A DNA stretch of 64,000 nucleotides from Shewanella sp. OPT22. GTDB lineage: Bacteria; Pseudomonadota; Gammaproteobacteria; Enterobacterales; Shewanellaceae. How positions within the stretch are numbered: position 1 is the stretch's first letter; every line of letters starts with the position of its first letter. The translations under genes and the position numbers were made by a program. This document shows positions 46,201 to 55,355 of the stretch, in pieces. The stretch lies in contig NZ_PGVH01000040.1 in NCBI RefSeq assembly GCF_004168585.1, positions 269,972-333,971 of the forward strand, given 5' to 3'. The notes beneath the pieces were generated by a model, which was given only the letters and a program-made list of their open reading frames with translations, did not search any database and had not been told where the DNA came from.

Positions 46201-48853
46201 CCTTAAAAACAAACCTTCAGATACGTATAAAGCCACAGAAGCGAGTAGTCATCCACACACACTAGCGAATATTCCAGACTACACGCCACCCGTTCCGGAA
46301 CAAAAGCCATGCATCTGGAACTATCATGATTTAGTCGAGTATGCGGAAGGTGATATCGCTAAGGTTTTTGGCGATGAATATGCAATCATCGACACATACT
46401 CTCGCCGTGTACGCCTACCAACGTCTGATTACTTGTTGGTTTCTCGTGTTACCAAGCTTGATGCCAAAATTAACGAGTTTCAGCCTTGTAAGATGACTAC
46501 GGAATACGACATTCCTGTCGATGCTCCGTATTTAGTGAATGGTCAGATCCCTTGGGCTGTTGCAGTTGAATCCGGTCAATGCGATTTAATGTTGATCAGT
46601 TATTTGGGGATTGATTTTGAAAACCAAGGTGAGCGAGTCTACCGCTTATTAGATTGCACCCTCACCTTCCTAGGTGATTTACCACGTGGTGGTGACACCT
46701 TACGCTATGATATTTCTATTAACCATTTTGCTCGTAATGGCGACACTTTACTGTTTTTCTTCAGCTATGAGTGTTTTGTTGGCGATAAAATGATTTTGAA
46801 AATGGACGGTGGTTGCGCTGGCTTCTTTACGAATCAAGAATTAGCAGACGGCAAAGGCGTAATACGAACTGAAGATGAAATTAAAACTCGTCATCTGGCA
46901 TTAAATAATTCAAATAAACAAAAGTTTGAGCCGCTATTACATTGCCCACAAACGCAGTTTAATTATCAGCAGATCCAACACTTACTCCATGGTGATATCG
47001 CCACTTGTTTTGGTGGAGAACACCATCACCACCAAAACACTCATGACGAACAAACTGCGTTAAGTTTTGCCTCACAGAAGTTTTTGATGATCGAGCAAAT
47101 TAATCAACTTGAAATACATGGTGGTGCTTGGGGGTTAGGCTTTGTCGAAGGCGAAAAGCAATTAGCGCCCGATCACTGGTATTTCCCTTGTCACTTCAAA
47201 GACGATCAAGTGATGGCAGGATCACTAATGGCTGAAGGCTGTGGTCAATTACTGCAATTCTTTATGCTTCACTTGGGCATGCACACCCAAAGTAAACAAG
47301 GTCGCTTTCAACCATTAAAAGATGCCTCGCAAAAGGTACGCTGCCGTGGTCAAGTGTTACCGCAGCACGGTACCTTAACTTACCGCATGGAAGTCACTGA
47401 AATTGGGTTGCTACCTCAACCGTATGCCAAAGCTAATATCGACATTTTACTGAATGGAAAAGTGGTCGTTGATTTCCAAAATCTAGGTGTAATGATCAAA
47501 GAAGAGCCGAACTGTACAAGATATAACAATTCGTCTGCACCGCAATCACTCGACTTTGGGAGCGCACCAAATGCACCATTGATGGCTCAAATTGCCGATA
47601 CACAAGCGCCAACCAATAAAGGCGTAGTGCCAATTAAACATATTGAAGCCCCAATGTGTCCTGATTACCCAAATCGAACACCAGACACGTTACCATTCAC
47701 GCCATATCACATGTTTGAATTTGCTACAGGTAACATTGAAAAATGTTTTGGTAGCGATTTTGATATTTATCGAAACCTAATTCCTCCACGTACGCCTTGC
47801 GGTGACCTACAACTAACAACTCGTGTAATTGACATCAAAGGTAAGCGTGGTGATCTGAAAAAACCAGCATCTTGTATTGCCGAGTATGAAGTCCCTGCCG
47901 ATGCGTGGTATTTCACCAAAAATACTCATGAATCTGTCATGCCTTACTCTATTTTGATGGAAATTGCGCTGCAGCCAAATGGTTTCATTTCAGCATGGAT
48001 GGGCACAACCTTAAAATTCCCGAATGATGAGCTGTTCTTCCGTAACCTAGACGGGTCAGGTACTTTACTTCGTGAGGTCGATTTACGAGGTAAAACCATT
48101 ACCAATGATTCAAGACTGTTATCAACAGTAATTTCAGGTAGTAATATTATCCAAAGTTTCACCTTCGAGCTAAGCACAGATGGCAAGCCTTTCTTTAAAG
48201 GCAGCGCAGTATTTGGATATTTTAAAGAGCAAGCGTTAATCCACCAACTCGGTTTAGATAATGGTAAAACTCAGCAAGCATGGCATGTTGAAAATTGCAT
48301 TTCAGCTGATCGAGAGATTAACCTGTTGGATACCACTGTTCGCAGTTTTAACGCACCGCAGCAACAACCACACTATCAACTTGCTGGTGAGCAGCTTAAT
48401 TTTGTCGACAAAGTAGAAATTGTTGAGAAAGGCGGTAAAGCTGATAAAGGTTATCTGTATGCAGAGCGCACGATTGATGCGAGCGATTGGTTCTTCCAAT
48501 TCCATTTCCATCAAGATCCTGTCATGCCTGGTTCACTCGGTGTCGAAGCCATTATTGAGTTGATGCAGACTTACGCCATTGAAATGAATTTAGGCAAAGA
48601 TTTTGTGAACCCAAAATTTGGACAAATATTGTCTGAAGTAAAATGGAAATATCGCGGCCAGATCACCCCGCATAACAAACAAATGTCGCTCGATGTACAC
48701 ATTACAGACATCAAGCATCAAGCTGACAAACTGATCATTATTGGTGATGCTAATTTGAGTAAAGACGGCTTACGCATTTATGAGGTCGCTGACATCGCCA
48801 TTTGTATTGAAGAGACTGAGAAATATAGGAAAAATAATGACATTACAACTTGA
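43283..48853 (+). CDS. pfaC: PfaC, multidomain PUFA synthase subunit (KS-CLF-DH-DH)
   Basis: The 1856 residues begin MNKIAIVGLSARYP; the frame is open further up, but this ATG matches the family start. The first ketosynthase has Cys204 in LDAACASSVYA. A second KS-like domain (about 480-860) lacks the Cys (TISAAEHSVARC) and is a chain-length factor. Two FabA-like dehydratase regions follow, each a double hotdog. Their active His are His1304 (PCHFKDDQVMAGSLMAEGC) and His1741 (FHFHQDPVMPGSLGVEAI). Where E. coli FabA has catalytic Asp84, both show Glu by my alignment. These domains introduce and isomerise the double bonds. Overlaps pfaB and pfaD. Confidence 0.95.
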   Translation: MNKIAIVGLSARYPQANDANQFWQNLLNKTDARSHLTAEKLAANPTDYSGIQGESDRFYCDQGGYISDFKFDDSGYRIPANELNALDDSFLWALDCSKKALLDANIDLADASLARCGIVMGSLSFPTAKSNETFLPIYHKAVEKGLQQKFEQANFKLTDFQGQQTVYTRSSNTKSHLSVSHNASHIIHQALGLGGSQLSLDAACASSVYAVKLACDYLNTGKADLMLAGAVSGADPFFINMGFSIFHAYPENGQSAPFDANSQGLFAGEGAGVIALKRLSDAQRDGDKIYAVISGIGLSNDGKGQFVLSPNSKGQVQAFERAYESAQTPAKDIEVIECHATGTPLGDKVELTSMEQFFTDKLRGEQAPLIGSAKSNLGHLLTAAGMPGIMKMIFAMETQTLPASINLSEAIHSPNQLFSHNNIPTETTAWPVKVNNDRRHAGVSVFGFGGCNAHMLLETYVAGEQNNTSITQPQNEFSITGIGAHFGKFSSVNQIHQAIKDKQSAFIDVPLLRWKGLQHHTGLLNDFGLAQVPLGGYIENFDFDFLRYKVPPNEDDRLIAQQLLLIKVADEAIRDAKLQTGSKVAVLVAMETEAELHQFRGRVNLHTQLAASFTEHGISLSDDECQQLEALSMDSVLDAAKLNQYTSFIGNIMASRISSLWDFNGPAFTISAAEHSVARCLDVAENMMSQEHYDAIVIASVDLTGSAEQVIVNNQRHDVNIVPNADLDKWNIGEAAGAIVLQTTGIQSSSYGNVSSLSFVPQHDHFDETAESIIEHNNAIEHGMNVDQQHHSAQQLFGHTFAASGMTSLINSLLDLPQQTQNSIRIRTEAENQYSEFVVNQNVQQQDQLLSRLSQDLTWSDQKHLIKTVSLGGRDIIKHIVETDLTDMEQLTSKMKSITAPKQTQDKPEFSPTATTSDLQALMQNQTQARNAHMAFLKTREQGLKIAEALMKQQAGLSEYNEYDTNTDASGYVLKNKPSDTYKATEASSHPHTLANIPDYTPPVPEQKPCIWNYHDLVEYAEGDIAKVFGDEYAIIDTYSRRVRLPTSDYLLVSRVTKLDAKINEFQPCKMTTEYDIPVDAPYLVNGQIPWAVAVESGQCDLMLISYLGIDFENQGERVYRLLDCTLTFLGDLPRGGDTLRYDISINHFARNGDTLLFFFSYECFVGDKMILKMDGGCAGFFTNQELADGKGVIRTEDEIKTRHLALNNSNKQKFEPLLHCPQTQFNYQQIQHLLHGDIATCFGGEHHHHQNTHDEQTALSFASQKFLMIEQINQLEIHGGAWGLGFVEGEKQLAPDHWYFPCHFKDDQVMAGSLMAEGCGQLLQFFMLHLGMHTQSKQGRFQPLKDASQKVRCRGQVLPQHGTLTYRMEVTEIGLLPQPYAKANIDILLNGKVVVDFQNLGVMIKEEPNCTRYNNSSAPQSLDFGSAPNAPLMAQIADTQAPTNKGVVPIKHIEAPMCPDYPNRTPDTLPFTPYHMFEFATGNIEKCFGSDFDIYRNLIPPRTPCGDLQLTTRVIDIKGKRGDLKKPASCIAEYEVPADAWYFTKNTHESVMPYSILMEIALQPNGFISAWMGTTLKFPNDELFFRNLDGSGTLLREVDLRGKTITNDSRLLSTVISGSNIIQSFTFELSTDGKPFFKGSAVFGYFKEQALIHQLGLDNGKTQQAWHVENCISADREINLLDTTVRSFNAPQQQPHYQLAGEQLNFVDKVEIVEKGGKADKGYLYAERTIDASDWFFQFHFHQDPVMPGSLGVEAIIELMQTYAIEMNLGKDFVNPKFGQILSEVKWKYRGQITPHNKQMSLDVHITDIKHQADKLIIIGDANLSKDGLRIYEVADIAICIEETEKYRKNNDITT

Positions 48854-50462
48854 TAATAATAACAAACTCAGTCCGTGGCCTTGGCAAATTGATGAGTCTG
48901 AACTGCAATTTAATGAAACAGAGATAGCTAAAGCATTGAAGGATTTAAACCAACCGTGCTATTTAGTTAATCACAGTGAAAAAGGTTTGGGTGTTTCTCA
49001 CCAAGCCAACATCGTTATCCCGTCATACCAAGTACTCGATAATCAGTACCCTGTCAGTGCTTTTGCGCCTGCCTTAGGCACTGAAAGCTTGGGTGATAGC
49101 AACTTTCGACGTGTTCATGGGGTAAAATATGCCTACTATGCAGGTGCAATGGCAAATGGCATTGCATCAGAAGAATTAGTCATTGCGTTAGGTCAAGCAG
49201 GCATTTTATGTTCGTTCGGTGCAGCGGGATTAATTCCAAGTCGTGTCGAGTCGGCCATTCAACGCATTCAGCAAGCACTACCAAATGGCCCTTATGCCTT
49301 TAACTTAATTCATAGCCCAAGTGAACCAGCACTTGAATGGGGCAGTGTTGAACTTTATGTAAAACATCAAGTTCGTACTGTCGAAGCATCAGCATTTTTA
49401 AAACTCACCCCGCAAATCGTTTACTACCGAGCAGCTGGCTTAAGCCGAGATGAGCAAGGCAATATTAGCATCGCCAACAAGGTCATAGCTAAAGTCAGCC
49501 GCACAGAAGTCGCGAGTAAGTTTATGGCTCCGGCACCAGAAAAAATGTTGCAAAAATTGGTTGATGAAGGACGCATCAGTGTCGAACAAATGCACATGGC
49601 ACTTGAAGTGCCAATGGCGGACGACATTACCGCTGAAGCCGATTCTGGCGGGCATACCGATAATCGTCCATTGGTCACGCTACTTCCAACATTGCTCGCT
49701 TTAAAAGACGAGATGCAAGAACAGTACAACTACCCCACTCCACTTCGTGTTGGTGCTGGCGGTGGTGTCGGTACACCTGATGCCGCGCTAGCAGCCTTCA
49801 ATATGGGGGCAGCGTTCATTGTAACGGGCTCTATCAATCAAGCTTGTATTGAAGCAGGTGCGAGTGAACACACACGTAAACTGCTTTCCACGACTCAAAT
49901 GGCTGACGTTGCAATGGCACCAGCGGCTGACATGTTCGAAATGGGCGTAAAACTGCAAGTGGTTAAGCGTGGCACTTTATTCCCTATGCGCGCAAATAAG
50001 CTTTATGAAATTTACACACGATATGATTCTATTGAAGCCATTCCAGCAGATGAAAAGAAAAAACTTGAACAACAAGTGTTCCGTTCAACGATAGAAGATA
50101 TTTGGAAAGGTACCGTTGAGCATTTCAATGAACGAGATCCTAAGCAGATAGAGCGTGCACTGGATAACCCAAAACGAAAAATGGCACTGATATTTCGCTG
50201 GTACTTAGGCTTATCAAGTCGTTGGTCAAATATTGGTGAAGCGGGACGTGAAATGGATTATCAAATTTGGGCTGGCCCAGCACTCGGCGCATTTAATGCC
50301 TGGGCAAAAGGTTCATATTTAGATGACTATCAAAAACGTGAAGCGGCAGATTTGGCTCGACACATCATGGTGGGTGCAGCATATCAAGCAAGGATTAATT
50401 TATTGCAATCACAAGGGGCGATCATTCCAGTTATGTTACAGAGATGGAAGCCTGCATTTTGA
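48837..50462 (+). CDS. pfaD: PfaD, FMN-dependent enoyl reductase of the PUFA synthase
   Basis: The 541 residues form a TIM-barrel flavoprotein of the nitronate-monooxygenase-like family that reduces the enoyl intermediate. Motifs include VKYAYYAGAMANGIASEELV, the ADSGGHTDNRPLVTLLPT stretch and the phosphate-binding LRVGAGGGVGTPDAALAAF. The ATG at 48837 has an AGGA site and overlaps the end of pfaC by 17 bases; an open frame 19 codons longer is not family-like. It is the last gene of the cluster. Confidence 0.95.
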   Translation: MTLQLDNNNKLSPWPWQIDESELQFNETEIAKALKDLNQPCYLVNHSEKGLGVSHQANIVIPSYQVLDNQYPVSAFAPALGTESLGDSNFRRVHGVKYAYYAGAMANGIASEELVIALGQAGILCSFGAAGLIPSRVESAIQRIQQALPNGPYAFNLIHSPSEPALEWGSVELYVKHQVRTVEASAFLKLTPQIVYYRAAGLSRDEQGNISIANKVIAKVSRTEVASKFMAPAPEKMLQKLVDEGRISVEQMHMALEVPMADDITAEADSGGHTDNRPLVTLLPTLLALKDEMQEQYNYPTPLRVGAGGGVGTPDAALAAFNMGAAFIVTGSINQACIEAGASEHTRKLLSTTQMADVAMAPAADMFEMGVKLQVVKRGTLFPMRANKLYEIYTRYDSIEAIPADEKKKLEQQVFRSTIEDIWKGTVEHFNERDPKQIERALDNPKRKMALIFRWYLGLSSRWSNIGEAGREMDYQIWAGPALGAFNAWAKGSYLDDYQKREAADLARHIMVGAAYQARINLLQSQGAIIPVMLQRWKPAF

Positions 50463-50506
50463 TTAATACATTACGTAAAAGCATCATTTAAAAATCACTC
50501 TCAATT

Positions 50507-50556
50507 CAATCTACAGCACACAAGGTGTTTGAAACGCTTAAAAGTGCTGTAGGTTG
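50507..50556. terminator. long hairpin behind pfaD
   Basis: CAATCTACAGCAC (50507-50519) pairs with GTGCTGTAGGTTG (50544-50556), 13 pairs with one G-T, around a 24-base loop. It lies 45 bases after the pfaD stop. There is no T-tract, so it may stabilise the 3' end of the long pfa mRNA instead of terminating it. The rest of the 315-base gap is featureless and AT-rich. Confidence 0.45.
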
Positions 50557-50777
50557 AAATTTACATAGTTTACATATTCAATTGTTTAATACCGCTCTGT
50601 TTTTCTCTTTCAAATCACCTTATACAACAATCGAAAAGTAATGATTTATAAATAATTTCTAGGGAATCAACAAAAAAGACTAATTAAGTTTCATTAAACC
50701 TTAATCATTCATTATTGAATTTCAAAGCTGAAATATGAAGAATGAGATGTAGGTAAACCTATGTTAAGAACAACGCA

Positions 50778-52313
50778 ATGGCAAGTTTAGTTAAATATCA
50801 ATACGTCAGGCCTGACGACTTCGATTTTACTGATGTCATGGCTAAACGCTTAGAAAAGAATAATATCGTTCATGTATTTTATTTAGATGAAAAGACTGAC
50901 GTACAGTGTTTTACTGTCAGTAAATTACAAAATAAACTCCACTGGGTAAAAATGGAGGGATTTTGGGGAGTGATTAAAGCTTCTGAAGCTGAACAAGAAA
51001 TGTATAAAGAAACAATGCAATCTATGAACCTCAGTTCATATGAGCAATCAGATCATAACGCACTTCCTCTAAAGTTTGTAGTTGCATCATTTCTTAATGA
51101 CAAAAAACTAATGTTCGAAGCAATGAAAAAAATCCCACCTCAACGCGCCGAAAAAATTGCGCAAGCTATGACAAAAGTAAATCCAGCAGAAATACCAACT
51201 TCTAAAACTGTGGGAGTTATGCCATTTAATATAGAAAAGGACGTAGGTGCAATTGATACACCTGAAACTACACCATTAGAGATGGAGACAAACATAGATG
51301 CTAGCGAAACACTAGAAACTGTGACTTCTCATTTACCATTGAGCCAAACAGATTGGGTACGGCTAGCAGAAGCAAATATAGAAAACATGATGGCAATGCT
51401 AAATGTTCTGCCCGATACGGAAAGAAAAAATCTCATTAAAGAGCTTTTTACCGAATTAGTAAAAAGTCATAGGATTTCTAGCAAGGCATTCACAACGTTC
51501 CTCACCTTGATAATGGATAATGAGCTTTGGGGTGAAATCTTCAACAAAGAAGACTTGGATGAAACTATTAAAATTGCCTGTAAAAATAATCATAAAAATG
51601 TTCTAGCCATTTTGAAAGACTCGCCTTTAAGCAATAGAAAAGAAACGTTTCTTTACATTTTCAAATCTCTTGTAACTAATTTAAAAAGCCCTGAGAAATG
51701 TCGCTTTCACTTAAATGTAGTCAATGTCAGTTCGTTAATGAAATCATTAAAACCTTCTTTAAAAGCCTTCATTAAAGAAGACAAAGAATTCACAAGATTC
51801 ATGCATGAATTACTCAAAACTAATAATGGCATTTGCAAAGAACTGGCTTTTGCTCTCTGTGAACATCACATATACACACCAGTAGCAGAAATGCTAAATA
51901 TGATGTTAAAAGACAGCCCTCCACAAATGGCTTATAAAAGCTTTTCAATATTAATTCAAAGAATTTCAAAAAAGGATTTGTGTGAATTTGTTACTGCATG
52001 TCAACTCAGTAATGCAGTCGATCAGCTTTCAGATGAAAATATCGATTACTGGTATAGTTTGCTAGAACGTTGTGACGAAAATTTACGAATGGATGTTATT
52101 TGCCCTTTCATCAACAAATTGGTGCTTTCGGGAATTACTGATGAATATCAGCTAGAGTTTTTAAATCAAATGTCTGCAGCAGAATTTTTGAAGCTCGGTG
52201 AAGCACCTGAATATATGGATATGATTAAAAATGCTCGAGGTAAGCACACTCAAGTGGCTGAGCTTATAGAGAGCAAAGTAACAGAAGCTAAGCAGACTTT
52301 GGAAAGCAAGTAA
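50778..52313 (+). CDS. hypothetical 511-residue helical protein
   Basis: I recognise no family. There is no signal peptide or membrane helix. The N-terminal 80 residues look alpha/beta (VHVFYLDEKTDVQCFTVSKL). The rest is mostly amphipathic helices of 30-40 residues (for example KNNHKNVLAILKDSP and SFSILIQRISKKDLCEFVTA), like a helical-repeat scaffold. It starts MAS, as does the ankyrin protein at 6294, and like that gene lacks a clear Shine-Dalgarno sequence. A nine-codon frame (50761-50790) overlaps its start. It is not part of the pfa operon: a hairpin and 315 bases separate them. Function unknown; effector-like is a guess. Confidence 0.75.
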   Translation: MASLVKYQYVRPDDFDFTDVMAKRLEKNNIVHVFYLDEKTDVQCFTVSKLQNKLHWVKMEGFWGVIKASEAEQEMYKETMQSMNLSSYEQSDHNALPLKFVVASFLNDKKLMFEAMKKIPPQRAEKIAQAMTKVNPAEIPTSKTVGVMPFNIEKDVGAIDTPETTPLEMETNIDASETLETVTSHLPLSQTDWVRLAEANIENMMAMLNVLPDTERKNLIKELFTELVKSHRISSKAFTTFLTLIMDNELWGEIFNKEDLDETIKIACKNNHKNVLAILKDSPLSNRKETFLYIFKSLVTNLKSPEKCRFHLNVVNVSSLMKSLKPSLKAFIKEDKEFTRFMHELLKTNNGICKELAFALCEHHIYTPVAEMLNMMLKDSPPQMAYKSFSILIQRISKKDLCEFVTACQLSNAVDQLSDENIDYWYSLLERCDENLRMDVICPFINKLVLSGITDEYQLEFLNQMSAAEFLKLGEAPEYMDMIKNARGKHTQVAELIESKVTEAKQTLESK

Positions 52314-52452
52314 CGGTTTAGTTCAATTTAGAACAGTATTTCAAAAGTATTTATAAATAACGCCTTACTTCGACGCAATAGAACCTAGAGCGCCAAAGCA
52401 ATAAAAAAGAAAAACGATTTCATTTAAACAAACAAATGTTTATAAAACTCAC

Positions 52453-53850
52453 TTAAAGAATTTCGAAACTCGCACTATAAAGCTCACGATTGTCTTCATC
52501 AAACATCAACGTGACATTATACAATCGCGTTTCATATTCAACTTGATTATCCATTTCTATGGCTGTTTCATCAAATAGGTGCTTAAGTTCATTATAAGAC
52601 TTTGATACTTCAATCTCGCCGAAACGCCATGTCGGTTTATATAATTCCGAGATAGAAGTTTCTGGAAGTGCATTCTCTAAAAAAGTAACCTTAGCTAAAT
52701 TTCCATGTTTAAATGACAACAAGATGTGTTGATCAAATAAATAAGCAACTGATTGATCATCTGTGTACGTTTTGGCAATTGGCTCACTCATTACCTTCAA
52801 TACATTTGATACTGAATGCGTATTACTCTTCACTAACGCATTTATTTTATGAAGACCTGAACCAACTTGCAAACTTGAAATCGTAAAATCGTGATGCCCA
52901 TTCGATAAGCTAATAGCATCCAAAGATTTATTTTTTTTATTCGCATGAAAATTCGTAGATTCAAAAAACTCAGCGGTTAATTTATTCTCTGATTGGGTGA
53001 ACTCAAACGTATCGTTTATTCGTTTAGCTGACTCTAGGTGCTTTTTAAAATCTTGATACTCACCTTTATAAGGGATAATGCTATTTACTTTCCATTGCTT
53101 ATCATCAAAAAATGGTAAAAATTCTAATTGATTCAATAGTTCATATGAAATTTCAGACGTTTTCGTACTGAATCTAACAAGTTTATTGTCAAAAAAGTAA
53201 AACCAATGTGCTCTTCCAAAACCTAAAATACTGTAGTTTTGATTCTGGAGTTGTATAGAAGGAAGACCTAAAGTATTGATAAGTGTTTCTATTGAATCAT
53301 TCAATTTGACACCATAAACCCCTTCAGCAATGGAGACACTGTTGCTCTTTATCTTCGGGCGGGTTTGCTTATCCTGATCTAGGATAAATTCATATGAAAA
53401 TATCTGTTTTTTTGAGTTAGACAAAGCTGCAATGTGTCTATTTCCATTACTAGCAATAGGAGTTGGTTGATTTTTAAAACCGAGAGATAAATCACAATCT
53501 TTATAAAGCATAGCCTTATAACTCAACTTTAAGATAGAGTCATATTTTGTCGATTTCAATGCATTAACAGGAACAGAACTCAGCAGACTATTTTTATCAG
53601 TTAGTACAATTGCATTACTTCCTAAATTCGCAGCCTTTTCTTTTATACTTTTAATGAGTTCTGATTGCAATTTACTGGCAATTTCACGGTTTTCATCGCT
53701 ATTTTCCGTCGCTTTTACAGCTTTTTTTACCGTGATAGTTTCTGCTCGCTCATCAGAACACAACGGATAATTATCCAAAACAATGGGAGAGATCGATGCC
53801 TCAACGTTAAGGGAAACACACACTAATACAATTAGAGAGGTTAAGCGCAT
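52453..53850 (-). CDS. hypothetical 465-residue secreted protein
   Basis: Starts with a signal peptide (MRLTSLIVLVCVSLNVEA) behind an AAGGAT ribosome site; the frame runs 18 codons further up, but that extension has no such site. The mature part begins with a domain containing IKEKAANLGSNAIVLTDKN, a pattern seen in small dodecin/YbjQ-like folds. Further on, GVYGVKLNDSIETLINTLGLPS and SKSYNELKHLFDETAIEMDN resemble a duplicated substrate-binding module. Family and function not recognised. It is a single gene, not joined to the TonB operon: a terminator and about 200 bases separate them. Confidence 0.72.
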   Translation of the reverse strand: MRLTSLIVLVCVSLNVEASISPIVLDNYPLCSDERAETITVKKAVKATENSDENREIASKLQSELIKSIKEKAANLGSNAIVLTDKNSLLSSVPVNALKSTKYDSILKLSYKAMLYKDCDLSLGFKNQPTPIASNGNRHIAALSNSKKQIFSYEFILDQDKQTRPKIKSNSVSIAEGVYGVKLNDSIETLINTLGLPSIQLQNQNYSILGFGRAHWFYFFDNKLVRFSTKTSEISYELLNQLEFLPFFDDKQWKVNSIIPYKGEYQDFKKHLESAKRINDTFEFTQSENKLTAEFFESTNFHANKKNKSLDAISLSNGHHDFTISSLQVGSGLHKINALVKSNTHSVSNVLKVMSEPIAKTYTDDQSVAYLFDQHILLSFKHGNLAKVTFLENALPETSISELYKPTWRFGEIEVSKSYNELKHLFDETAIEMDNQVEYETRLYNVTLMFDEDNRELYSASFEIL

Positions 53851-54040
53851 TCTTATATCCTTATAATTTTGCCTGAGATTTAGGTAATTAAAATGTAAAT
53901 ACACGACAAGACATTAAGTTATCTAATAACTCATTGAAAAACAATAAATATACAAATAAATACACTTAAATAATTCTACATTTAGAAATATAAAACTGAG
54001 GAGAGGTATGAAAAATGTTTAAAAGCTTTGTATGCACATA

Positions 54041-54073
54041 AAAAAAGCCAGTCATTAACTTGACTGGCTTTTT
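54041..54073 (-). terminator. terminator of the TonB2-type operon
   Basis: GCCAGTCA (54047-54054) pairs with TGACTGGC (54061-54068), with six As on the left and five Ts on the right. On the minus strand this ends the TPR-tonB-exbDB operon; its symmetry could also stop rightward transcription. Confidence 0.9.
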
Positions 54074-54108
54074 GTAACTCGATAACTCTGAGCTTTATTT
54101 AAATCAGC

Positions 54109-55350
54109 TTATAGAGTGATGTTGTTGATTCTAGCTTTTTCTTTAATATAAGGAATCAAAGATTTAGCATGCTTACCAACTTGTTTATCACTTGTGGCCA
54201 ACTTAGCATTGTTATAAGCACGTTTATATTGCTTTAAACCTAAGTAAGCATTAGCAAGTTCAAAGTGAGCTTTGCCTTTTGCTTTTAAACCTGATTTAAG
54301 CGCAGTATTAAATGCTTTGATTGCATCTGAATAGCGCTGAACAATAGTCAACAGTTGACCTTGCTTCATATAAAGACTTGCATCTTTAGTAATATCAGCA
54401 GCCTGACCGAAGTACTTCGCAGCAGTTCTAAAATCTTTTGCACCTTGATAAAAACCCGCTAACATTTTTATATTAGCTTCATTTTTTTCAATCACACCAG
54501 ATTTCATATGCTTCTCAAAAAGCTTAGCCGCATGATACGGAGCTTCTTGAGACATCAACTGAGAAAGCTTAGTGATATCAGATTTAGATTCAATAAAACC
54601 AGCTTTATAAGCTAAATCATAAGTCTGAAGTGATTTCTTGTAGTTTTCAGTTGCTAGATAAAACTGAGCTAACTGTTTCCAAAAAGAAGGATCACTAGGG
54701 AATAACTGAACAGCCGTTTCCAGTACTTTTACCGCATTCTTCAACTGTTTCTTGTTGTAGTATGCGTTAACTTTTATGTTATAAAAGTTCTTATTTGGCT
54801 TTTCAGAAGCTTTAATCCCTTTATCAGCTGTTTTTAGCGCATTATCCCAATCTTTAATTTGAGAATATGAAGCAGCCAATAAACGATAAATATCAGCGTC
54901 TTCTTTACAGCTAAAAGCTAACCATTTGTTAAAGTACTTAATGCCTTCTTTAAACTTTTCAGTTTGAACAGCAATGATACCAACAAGTTTTAGCGTATCA
55001 GCGTGCTCAGTACCACCGAGAACGTCCAAATCTGCAGCTTGTTTTAGCTGTACGTAGGCTTTATCTAACTGATTTTTTTCAGCATAGAAGTTACCCAGCA
55101 TACGCGAAACAGAAGCTTTATCAAAATTCTTCTTGGCATTAGCTTCTAAAAGAATGGCTAAAGCTTCATCGATATTACCTTCAGTGTAGGCTTTATAAGA
55201 ACGTTGAATTTTCTTACCTACAGTTTGACCCACAGCTTGGTTCTTACGCTTTTCGATTGGACATTTTTCAGCAGCAACCGATGTTGTAGCCACTGTCATT
55301 GCACCAAAAGAAAGCATAACAGCAGCTGCAAATTTATTTAATTTTGCCAT
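54109..55350 (-). CDS. periplasmic TPR protein of the TonB2-type operon
   Basis: The 413 residues start with a signal peptide (MAKLNKFAAAVMLSFGAMTVATTSVAA). About ten tetratricopeptide repeats follow (EALAILLEANAKKNFDKAS, YVQLKQAADLDVLGGTEHA, AKYFGQAADITKDASLYMK, AIKAFNTALKSGLKAKGKA). TPR proteins are regularly the last gene of such TonB operons and are thought to organise the complex. It starts five bases after the tonB stop. Confidence 0.87.
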   Translation of the reverse strand: MAKLNKFAAAVMLSFGAMTVATTSVAAEKCPIEKRKNQAVGQTVGKKIQRSYKAYTEGNIDEALAILLEANAKKNFDKASVSRMLGNFYAEKNQLDKAYVQLKQAADLDVLGGTEHADTLKLVGIIAVQTEKFKEGIKYFNKWLAFSCKEDADIYRLLAASYSQIKDWDNALKTADKGIKASEKPNKNFYNIKVNAYYNKKQLKNAVKVLETAVQLFPSDPSFWKQLAQFYLATENYKKSLQTYDLAYKAGFIESKSDITKLSQLMSQEAPYHAAKLFEKHMKSGVIEKNEANIKMLAGFYQGAKDFRTAAKYFGQAADITKDASLYMKQGQLLTIVQRYSDAIKAFNTALKSGLKAKGKAHFELANAYLGLKQYKRAYNNAKLATSDKQVGKHAKSLIPYIKEKARINNITL

Positions 55351-55355
55351 TTCTG

